Origin: Lysobacterales bacterium
Lineage (GTDB): Bacteria; Pseudomonadota; Gammaproteobacteria; Xanthomonadales; SZUA-36
NCBI GenBank assembly: GCA_029935455.1
Contig: JAOZKI010000004.1
Coordinates: 1-63,119 of the forward strand
Length of the DNA stretch: 63,119 bases
Reading direction: 5' to 3'
Part shown: positions 57,274-63,119 of the stretch, in pieces
Layout of the letters: each line of letters starts with the position of its first letter
How positions within the stretch are numbered: position 1 is the stretch's first letter
The notes under the pieces: model-generated
What the model was told of the DNA's origin: nothing
Database searches by the model: none
Seen by the model: only the letters and a program-made list of their open reading frames with translations
Translations under genes and position numbers: made by a program

Positions 57274-57648
57274 ATGGACACTCTGGAGGCACGACGGCTG
57301 CGCGGCCGGCGCTGGGGACGAATGATCTGGCTGGCACTGATTGTCTGGCAAACCATATGGCTGCTGGCCCTGCCCGAACCGCTCGGAAAACGCAGCATTG
57401 AGTGGACCCTGCTAACGGTTCTGCCCTTGCTGCTCCCGCTGCGCGGCCTGCTGCGCCTGGAAGCCAGAGGCATGATCTGGGGCGGCTATCTGGCCCTGTT
57501 TGCGGCCATGTTTGGTTTTATGGAGGCCTGGGCCGCGCCGGCGCAGCGACCGGCAGCCAGCTTACAACTCCTGCTCTGCCTGGCCTTCCTCTATGCCCTG
57601 TTCGTCGGTACCCGAAAGCCCAGCCGGCAACGGCGCGGCAACCCCTGA
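57274..57648 (+). CDS. DUF2069 inner-membrane protein
   Basis: 124-residue protein with four hydrophobic segments (WLALIVWQTIWLLAL, WTLLTVLPLLLPL, WGGYLALFAAMFGFMEAW, LLLCLAFLYALFV), matching the DUF2069 pattern. No biochemical role is established. The ATG lies 1 bp after the wrbA stop. Its last 29 codons overlap the 3' end of the large convergent gene (87 bp shared, opposite strands). Confidence 0.85.
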   Translation: MDTLEARRLRGRRWGRMIWLALIVWQTIWLLALPEPLGKRSIEWTLLTVLPLLLPLRGLLRLEARGMIWGGYLALFAAMFGFMEAWAAPAQRPAASLQLLLCLAFLYALFVGTRKPSRQRRGNP

Positions 57649-60558
57649 GGGCGGCGCATCAAAAAACCGGGCCCGAATATCTTCAAGCCGTAGCAGCGCG
57701 TGCGCGACGGCGTCGCTGGGTGCGCCCTGCTGGCGCACCGCCGGCGACAGGCTTTGCCACTCAGCAAGAAACTGTTCCAGCCTCACAAACGACGTTTCCA
57801 GCAACTGATCAGCCGGCTCGGCCCGCTGCGCACTGCGCTGAACCTGACGAATATCCAGTAAACCCTGCTGGCCCGCCAGCGCTTCACGCAAACCATCTTC
57901 ACGCGCCAGCAAACGGGGATAAAACATCATCAACTGGCTACGCAGCAGCAGCTTGCCAATATCCACCTCTGCCATGGCCCGAGGCAGACCCTCTTCATTG
58001 CCAGGCCCCGCCGATGGCTGCATTTCACCCAGCAAGCTGCGCTGTTCCTCGCGATAAAGGGCCTGCAGGTGCTGATTCAAAGCCGCGTCGATTGCTGGGG
58101 GCGGCGGCACCTCCAGCGGCGTAACACCCAGCCCGGTAACGAACCAGTCGCGCCATTCCTCCCCCTGCTCCCAGTGGCTGGCCAGCAAACGGGAGGGCTG
58201 CGCGCGCGCCGCCGTCAGGTAGGTGAGTCGATTGGGCACGATACGACTGCGCCCAGCCGGTAACTCGGTCACGATGCGCTCACCAATCCACTCCACGGGA
58301 CAGGCGTCTGCCAGCACCTCGTCCGCGGCCATGGCGAACAGGTAGTGTGACTCTTCCGGTGCAATAAAGCGGAAGGCAAACAGATCGGAGGTCTCAGCCT
58401 CCTGGCGATAGCGCCCGCGCAGATCAAAGGCGAGCCGGCCGTAGTAATTGGCCACATTCTCGTCACCTGGCCGTACCGGCTCACTGCGTCGATCCACCCA
58501 CTCCATCCGGTCGTAGCAAATCTCCAGTGTGCCAAAGCCGGTCTGGTCTGCCACCAGGAAGGACTCATCGAAAAGGCCAAAGAGCGCGCGCGTCGCACTG
58601 AGCGAGCCACTCATCTCACACACCTTCTGAGGGTCACAGGGTCCAATACTTAATTCTTCTGGTCGATAGGCAGTGGCCTGACGCGGTTGGCCTTCGAGAC
58701 GCACATCGGCTCCTGGCGCCAGCCGCTCTGCGCGCCAATCCCTTCGCGCGTCCTCCAGCCCGCGCCCCAGGTCACGCAGACGGAGCTCATAATCGGTGCT
58801 GACGCGATACACCGGATCATTGAGCGTCTCACCGGCACCCACCAGACAATCAAGCTGCGCCGACAAGCCCTCCGTCAGCTCACGACCAACGGCCAGCATG
58901 CGCTGCAGCCGCTGCTCGTTTTCCGGCGTTTGAAAGAACACGGGCGACTGTTCCGCAAACCAGGCCATAAAGTTCGCCAGGTACGCCCACTCCAACGGGT
59001 TGGGCAGTGGTCGCGCGGGCAAATCACAGGCGGTCACCAGGCGATCATCGATCCAGCCCAGCACGTAGTTCACCCGCTGGGCAGTGGTCAAGCGCAACTC
59101 GCGGCGAAGATTCGAGGCTTCAAAGGGCCCGCCGACACTACCCGCCAGCTGCGCGGTTCGACTCTCAAAGCTGGCCAGTTCCAACAGCGTTTCCTGGCAG
59201 TCGTCGAACAGCTGCCGAGTCATGGCCGGTGTGCCATCAGCATCCACACTACCGGCAATGGCGGTGCACGCGTCGAGGCTCCCGGCAATGGGATCACGAA
59301 CCGGCTGATCGAAGTAATAACCAATATCCGGTACCAGCAGCGTCAGCGCCGCAACCGCGTCAGCAAGACGCAGGCGCAGTGCCGCGAGTTGCTGGGCCGA
59401 CACCTCTCCCGAAAGGGTCTGAAGCGCATCAAAACTGGTGGCTAACACCGAGTTGACGCGAGGATCAACCGCCGAGAAGGAATACCCGAAGTGCTCCGAC
59501 AATAAGGGCAACTGTTCCGTCAGCCAAGCGGCGAACCAGCGTGTCTGGGCTGGATAGAAAGGGGCATCTCCCTGGAGACCCGCAACCAGTGCAACCAGAC
59601 CGTTCGCAAAGGGCAGATATTCATCCCGGTACAACCCCTCAATCAGACTGGCCAGCTGCAACAGACCCGCTGCGTGGGCGCGGCGGCCCGCATCCAGCTC
59701 CGGCAGCGCCAGCTGCAGGTCCCGGCGCACACGATAGAGCCGCAGCAGATCTGGCGGCCCTACGGATACCGCTTGTCGCAGGGACACCGCCAAGGAATCC
59801 ATGGCTGCTGCCAGCACCTGATCATCGATTGCCATTGCAGCAAGCTCGGGGGACGGTGTGCGTTCGGTTGCTGCGGGCCAGGCAAACCACTCGGGCAGTT
59901 CCTGGAGCAGTTGTGCGGCCAGCCAGGGGTCACTGGCGAGTCGCACCCTCAGGCCCTGCCACTCGACACTGGCATTGGCATCCAGATACCAGAGGAGTTG
60001 TGGCAGCGCACTGGCGGCCAGGGCCGGATGCTGACGATCAAACAGCTGTCGCCGCAGCGGTGCTTGTCCGGGACCCAGAGGCGTCGTAAGCGTCGTGGCA
60101 GGCAGTTCGACCCGATCCAGTTGCACTTGCAGCTGCCAGGCAGCGGTATCCATTAGCGGGCTGCGGATCAGCGGCGGCGCATAGCGTGCGCGCAACTGCT
60201 CCAGCCATTCCCGGTGGCTACGCAGCTTGCCAAGCAGCTTGGCCGCCGCGTCCGCATCAGTGGCCGGCGCTACGTCTCTCAGGGTGGTCAGCGTAGCCAG
60301 TGTCAGCAGCGCCTGCGTGCGTGTTTCCGACCCGGCAACGGCTTCCGCCAGCGAAGCGACGGGGGCAAGCTCAACCAGCTCCGGCGGCACCAGCACCGGC
60401 TCAGTCACGGTCGCTTCAGGCAGCGCAACTGGCGCTGATTCGTCACTCTGCCCCCAGCCGCTCAGCGGCATGGCCAGTAGCAGCAGGCACAGCCAGCCCG
60501 GGCGGTTAAGGAACCGCCGCGTCCAGTCCAGCTTCTGAGCTTGCAAGTGCTTCAACAA
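57562..60558 (-). CDS. Large exported protein of unknown function
   Basis: 998 residues, not recognised. The N-terminus carries a probable signal peptide (GWLCLLLLAMPLSGWGQ, about residues 21-38). The mature part is Leu/Ala/Arg-rich, mostly helical, without clear transmembrane segments, low-complexity blocks or catalytic motifs. Eight Cys lie after the signal, two of them close together in GPCDPQKVC, which suits a periplasmic disulfide protein. The start is unusual: TTG 60558 (or the next codon, also TTG), with no ATG or GTG before the signal-peptide core. The 3' end overlaps the DUF2069 gene by 87 bp. The open frame of 3 kb and normal composition support a real gene. Confidence 0.8.
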   Translation of the reverse strand: MLKHLQAQKLDWTRRFLNRPGWLCLLLLAMPLSGWGQSDESAPVALPEATVTEPVLVPPELVELAPVASLAEAVAGSETRTQALLTLATLTTLRDVAPATDADAAAKLLGKLRSHREWLEQLRARYAPPLIRSPLMDTAAWQLQVQLDRVELPATTLTTPLGPGQAPLRRQLFDRQHPALAASALPQLLWYLDANASVEWQGLRVRLASDPWLAAQLLQELPEWFAWPAATERTPSPELAAMAIDDQVLAAAMDSLAVSLRQAVSVGPPDLLRLYRVRRDLQLALPELDAGRRAHAAGLLQLASLIEGLYRDEYLPFANGLVALVAGLQGDAPFYPAQTRWFAAWLTEQLPLLSEHFGYSFSAVDPRVNSVLATSFDALQTLSGEVSAQQLAALRLRLADAVAALTLLVPDIGYYFDQPVRDPIAGSLDACTAIAGSVDADGTPAMTRQLFDDCQETLLELASFESRTAQLAGSVGGPFEASNLRRELRLTTAQRVNYVLGWIDDRLVTACDLPARPLPNPLEWAYLANFMAWFAEQSPVFFQTPENEQRLQRMLAVGRELTEGLSAQLDCLVGAGETLNDPVYRVSTDYELRLRDLGRGLEDARRDWRAERLAPGADVRLEGQPRQATAYRPEELSIGPCDPQKVCEMSGSLSATRALFGLFDESFLVADQTGFGTLEICYDRMEWVDRRSEPVRPGDENVANYYGRLAFDLRGRYRQEAETSDLFAFRFIAPEESHYLFAMAADEVLADACPVEWIGERIVTELPAGRSRIVPNRLTYLTAARAQPSRLLASHWEQGEEWRDWFVTGLGVTPLEVPPPPAIDAALNQHLQALYREEQRSLLGEMQPSAGPGNEEGLPRAMAEVDIGKLLLRSQLMMFYPRLLAREDGLREALAGQQGLLDIRQVQRSAQRAEPADQLLETSFVRLEQFLAEWQSLSPAVRQQGAPSDAVAHALLRLEDIRARFFDAPPSGVAAPLPAGLSGTDEQGIEEGQAEQEL

Positions 60559-60648
60559 TTAGGTCCGCGCGGCGGCAGTCCGGCTATACTACCGGACTGC
60601 CCGTTAAGGGCAAAACTCGCCTCAGGAAACAGTACGGAAACCGCGCGC

Positions 60649-61137
60649 ATGAACGACAGGCTATTGATCATCACCACCGGCGGTACGATCGACAAAATCT
60701 ATTTCGACGATAAGAGCGACTACCAGATTGGTGAGCCGCAGGTATCAGAGACGCTGGCGCTGATGAATGTCGCGCTGGACTATGAGGTACTGGCGCTCAT
60801 GCGCAAAGACAGCCTGCATCTGGACGCGGAGGACCGGCAAAAGATCCGGGGCGCTATCGAGGCCAGCGATGCGCGCTATGTGCTGATCACCCACGGCACC
60901 GACACCATGGTGGAAACCGCCGCAGCGCTGGATGGGCTGGGCGAGCGGCGCATCGTACTTACCGGCGCCTTGCACCCGGCCCGCTTCCGCGACTCCGATG
61001 CGGTGTTTAATATCGGCTGCGCCCTCGGGGCCGTGCAGGCGGTTGCGCCGGGCGTCTGGATCACCATGAATGGCCGGCTCTGGGATCCGAAAACGGTGGT
61101 AAAAAACGTCGCAGCGAACCGCTTCGAGGCGCGCTAG
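60649..61137 (+). CDS. Single-domain asparaginase family protein
   Basis: 162 residues covering only the N-terminal domain of L-asparaginase, which is normally about 330. Both active-site threonine motifs are kept: TTGGTIDKIYFD and THGTDTMVETA, with the following TGALHPARFRDSDA segment. The smaller C-terminal domain, which completes the active site in classical tetramers, is absent, and the sequence ends normally. Short forms like this exist as a separate family in proteobacteria; activity is unproven. GGAAA precedes the ATG. It diverges from the large exported-protein gene. Confidence 0.85.
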   Translation: MNDRLLIITTGGTIDKIYFDDKSDYQIGEPQVSETLALMNVALDYEVLALMRKDSLHLDAEDRQKIRGAIEASDARYVLITHGTDTMVETAAALDGLGERRIVLTGALHPARFRDSDAVFNIGCALGAVQAVAPGVWITMNGRLWDPKTVVKNVAANRFEAR

Positions 61138-61140
61138 GGA

Positions 61141-62379
61141 TCAGGCCGTAAACTGGGTGATGGCGTGAATCACCAATCCCACCAGGCCACCCACCAGCGT
61201 ACCGTTAATACGAATAAACTGCAGGTCGCGACCCAGCGCCAGCTCCACCCGGTGACTGGTTTCATGCCCATCCCAGGTGCGTACCGTATCGCTGATCAGG
61301 CTGGCGATCTGCAACCGGTTCTGATCCACCACGGCCACCATGGCATCGACCAGCCAGCGATTCATCCAGTCCTGCATCTCTGCGTCTTGCTCCAGCTCCC
61401 GGGCAACGCGCTGCACGGCAGCTGCAATTTCGCGGCGCGTGCGCGAATCCGGGGCATCAAGATCTGCCGTAAGACGCTCGGCGATATCCACCCACAGGCC
61501 GTAGAGGTAGTCCTGCAGCTCTTCATTCTCAATCAGCTGGCGCTTCAAACGCTCGCCGGTACGGCGATGCTCCGGTGCCGTCCGCAGCTCTTCCGCCAGT
61601 TGCAACAGCCAGTCGTTGAAACGCTCGCGCAGTTCATGCTCCGGATCCAGACTCATCTCCAGCAGCCGCAGCTCAACGCGGTCCAGCACCTGGCGCAGGA
61701 TACGATCGTCAACAAAGCCAGGCACCCACCAGGGGCTTTCCTCCGCCACGCGCTCACGTAGCAGTGTGCGGTTGTCATTCAGTACCACGATGGCATAGCG
61801 CAGCAACTGGGTCAGCATGTCCTGATGACGTTGACCGCGCACCAGCCAATCGATCGTATGCCCCAGGGTGCGGGCCAAATCCAGCGAGGCCAGCTGCTGG
61901 CGGGTGAGCCGGGCCAGAAAACGGCGCACGCGCTGCTCATCCAGAGCCTGCAACACCCAGCGAATGCCGGCATCAACCAGCGCCAGTAAACGTTCCTGAC
62001 CCCGATCACTCTGCAGCCAACGCACGCCCAGTGCCGCCAGATTGATGGATTCGAGCTTGGAACGTACCGCAGGCGGGGCGAGAAAGTGATCGGATACAAA
62101 GCGCGCCATGGCATCGCCCAGCTCGTCCTTACGTCGAGGAATAATGGCGGTATGCGGAATCGGCAGACCCAGGGGGTGCTTGAACAAGGCCACCACCGCG
62201 AACCAGTCGGCCAGGGCGCCTACCATGCCGGCCTCGGCAAAGGCGTGTACCCAGCCGGCCCAGGCAGCCGGATGATTGAGCGTGGCCAGAAACATGACCG
62301 CCATCAGCAGCAATAGCAGCAGCGGCAGCCGCTTCATGCGCGCCAGCGCCCGCGCGCGCTCCGCTTCCTGATCTGTCAC
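61141..62379 (-). CDS. DUF445 family membrane protein (YjiN-like)
   Basis: About 412 residues. An N-terminal membrane helix (RLPLLLLLLMAVMFLATL) is followed by the family signature AEAGMVGALADWFAVVALFKHPLGLPIPHTAIIPRRKDELG, here divided by position: GALADWFAVVALF then PIPHTAIIPRRK; a long charged helical region and a C-terminal hydrophobic helix (GGLVGLVIHAI). Function unknown. Start is GTG 62379 or GTG 62391; neither has a strong ribosome-binding site. It lies 20 bp downstream of the DUF962 gene, probably one operon. Confidence 0.88.
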   Translation of the reverse strand: MTDQEAERARALARMKRLPLLLLLLMAVMFLATLNHPAAWAGWVHAFAEAGMVGALADWFAVVALFKHPLGLPIPHTAIIPRRKDELGDAMARFVSDHFLAPPAVRSKLESINLAALGVRWLQSDRGQERLLALVDAGIRWVLQALDEQRVRRFLARLTRQQLASLDLARTLGHTIDWLVRGQRHQDMLTQLLRYAIVVLNDNRTLLRERVAEESPWWVPGFVDDRILRQVLDRVELRLLEMSLDPEHELRERFNDWLLQLAEELRTAPEHRRTGERLKRQLIENEELQDYLYGLWVDIAERLTADLDAPDSRTRREIAAAVQRVARELEQDAEMQDWMNRWLVDAMVAVVDQNRLQIASLISDTVRTWDGHETSHRVELALGRDLQFIRINGTLVGGLVGLVIHAITQFTA

Positions 62380-62398
62380 GGCGCGATTCACTGCGTCA

Positions 62399-62704
62399 TC
62401 AGAAGGGAATGCGCCCCAGCAGCATGTCACGCCACATAACCCAGTCGCCGGCAAAGCTGTAGAAGGGGTGTCGGAAAGTGGCGGGGCGGTTCTTCTCAAA
62501 AAAGAAGTGACCCAGCCAGGCAAACGCATAGCCGCACAAGAGCGCCAGCAACAGGCCCCAGCCCCAGCCGGTGAAAGCGCTGAACAATATCACCAGCAGA
62601 GCGAGCGAGGTGCCGACAAAGTGCAGGCGGCGGCAGGTCCGGTTCTGGTGCTCTTGCAGATAATAGGGATAAAAACTGCTGAAGCTGCTAAAGCGCTGGC
62701 TCAC
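62399..62704 (-). CDS. DUF962 / Mpo1-like membrane protein
   Basis: 101 residues. Two hydrophobic hairpin segments (LALLVILFSAFTGWGWGLLLAL) and the conserved His motifs YYLQEHQNRTCRRLHFVGT and WLGHFFFEKNRPATFRHP identify DUF962. The yeast homologue Mpo1 is an Fe(II) dioxygenase in 2-hydroxy fatty acid alpha-oxidation; whether bacterial members do this is unknown. Starts at GTG with GGGAG five bases upstream. Length suits the short bacterial form. Confidence 0.88.
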   Translation of the reverse strand: MSQRFSSFSSFYPYYLQEHQNRTCRRLHFVGTSLALLVILFSAFTGWGWGLLLALLCGYAFAWLGHFFFEKNRPATFRHPFYSFAGDWVMWRDMLLGRIPF

Positions 62705-62826
62705 AAGGGGCTCCCGGACGATGGTTCAGGCCCATGATGGAGAGCGGGATCAGAAGGGTCAAGCCATGGGGCATTGAGACGTGCTGGCTGGCGCTCGGGA
62801 TCGCGGTACCCAGCACCTGAAATTGC

Positions 62827-62855
62827 TTGACGCGGAGCGGTCAAATGATTAGATT
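62827..62855 (+). promoter_or_regulatory. Promoter of the tRNA-Val gene
   Basis: -35 TTGACG (62827-62832), 17-bp spacer, -10 TAGATT (62850-62855), then a GC-rich discriminator (GCGCCCCC) as expected for stable RNA promoters. The tRNA starts 15 bp after the -10 box. Confidence 0.7.
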
Positions 62856-62870
62856 ATGCGCCCCCTCGGA

Positions 62871-62946
62871 GGGCGATTAGCTCAGTTGGGAGAGCGCTGC
62901 AGTCACATTGCAGAGGTCACTGGTTCGAGCCCAGTATCGCCCACCA
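62871..62946 (+). tRNA. tRNA-Val (anticodon CAC)
   Basis: 76 nt with encoded CCA. Acceptor GGGCGAT pairs with ATCGCCC; D arm has AGCTCAGTTGGGAGAGC; anticodon stem CTGCA/TGCAG with loop GTCACAT, anticodon CAC at 62904-62906 (reads GUG); T arm ACTGG/CCAGT with loop TTCGAGC; discriminator A. Position 32 is G instead of the usual pyrimidine. Confidence 0.95.
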
Positions 62947-63003
62947 ATCAAAGGCCAGCCAAAAAATCTGCTGTAGCGGCGGCAGGCCCGCAGCCGACGA
63001 TTC

Positions 63004-63119
63004 CTATGGACTTAGCCGGCGCAGACCAAATACGGCCAGCAGGCCCGCCAATAGCAAGAGAAACGGCGCCGGTAAAACCGGGACCGGAGGTGGCTTGCCG
63101 GAAAACTCCACATCGTCCA
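63004..63119 (-). CDS. 3' end of a gene encoding a PEP-CTERM-like C-terminal sorting signal
   Basis: Only the last 37 codons are inside the window. They encode DDVEFSGKPPPVPVLPAP, then a hydrophobic helix FLLLLAGLLAVFGL, then RRLSP and stop. Motif, transmembrane helix and basic end form the tripartite plan of exosortase-type (PEP-CTERM, VPLPA/IPTL-like) protein sorting tails. The N-terminal part and function of the protein are beyond the right edge. Confidence 0.65.
   Translation of the reverse strand, partial: DDVEFSGKPPPVPVLPAPFLLLLAGLLAVFGLRRLSP

Noticed and set aside
62782-62817. Inverted repeat GTGCTGG / CCAGCAC before the tRNA promoter
   Set aside because: Seven-base arms with a 22-base loop in GC-rich DNA are not convincing as a structured element.
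62947-63003. tRNA-Val 3' end as an integration site
   Set aside because: No direct repeat of the tRNA 3' end and no integrase in the 173 bp that follow; too little sequence to support an island.

Overview
The window is about 63 kb of ordinary, gene-dense chromosome from a GC-rich gammaproteobacterium. The order could not be fixed from sequence alone. The evidence is the block rpsB-tsf-pyrH-frr-uppS-cdsA-dxr-rseP-bamA-skp-lpxD-fabZ-lpxA-lpxB-rnhB, the map-glnD-dapD cluster, a PhoP/PhoQ-type two-component system, and a TlpA/YihY/ArsC/WrbA/DUF2069 neighbourhood of the kind seen in Pseudomonas. Aerobic catabolism is prominent: tyrosine and tryptophan dioxygenases, ETF with its ubiquinone oxidoreductase, and acetoacetyl-CoA synthetase. 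No phage, insertion sequence, CRISPR array or defence island was seen.

Layout, left to right. (1) 1-5129, minus: map, glnD, dapD, an ArsC/Spx-like gene and dapE (cut by the left edge), linking lysine/peptidoglycan precursor synthesis to nitrogen sensing. (2) 5339-10657, plus: an RND efflux adaptor and pump, then prmC. (3) 10654-15229, minus: a PepSY protein, response regulator, sensor kinase, mazG and rmuC in one probable operon. (4) 15381-19681: a DEAD-box RNA helicase, an arginine-deiminase-fold hydrolase, dusA and a stand-alone cyclic-nucleotide-binding protein. (5) 20042-25449, plus: ETF-QO, etfB, etfA and aacS. (6) 25700-30341, minus: reverse transsulfuration (CBS and CGL), a DUF465 protein, and a DUF4398/OmpA-like lipoprotein pair. 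(7) 30419-35778: a tyrosine-to-fumarate/acetoacetate operon (hpd, hmgA, fah, maiA) opposite a MarR regulator, plus tryptophan dioxygenase. Acetoacetate from this operon could feed aacS, 5-10 kb away. (8) 35931-39237, plus: a two-subunit-E1 pyruvate dehydrogenase operon without E3. (9) 39270-54412, plus: the translation/envelope block. (10) 54474-62704: redox and membrane genes, a large unrecognised exported protein, a single-domain asparaginase, and DUF445 and DUF962 genes. (11) 62871-63119: tRNA-Val(CAC) and the 3' end of a gene encoding a C-terminal sorting signal.

The most notable observations are these: ribosomal protein S2 carries a 111-residue Lys/Ala-rich tail and its mRNA has a well-formed structured leader; hpd and marR share overlapping divergent promoters around a near-perfect palindrome; BamA has an EF-hand-like calcium loop in a predicted surface loop; a 998-residue exported protein of unknown function overlaps its convergent neighbour by 87 bp; and a short PEP-CTERM-like C-terminus lies at the right edge. 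No convincing new multi-gene system was found. Start sites were chosen by eye from ribosome-binding sites and family alignment from memory; no database search was run.
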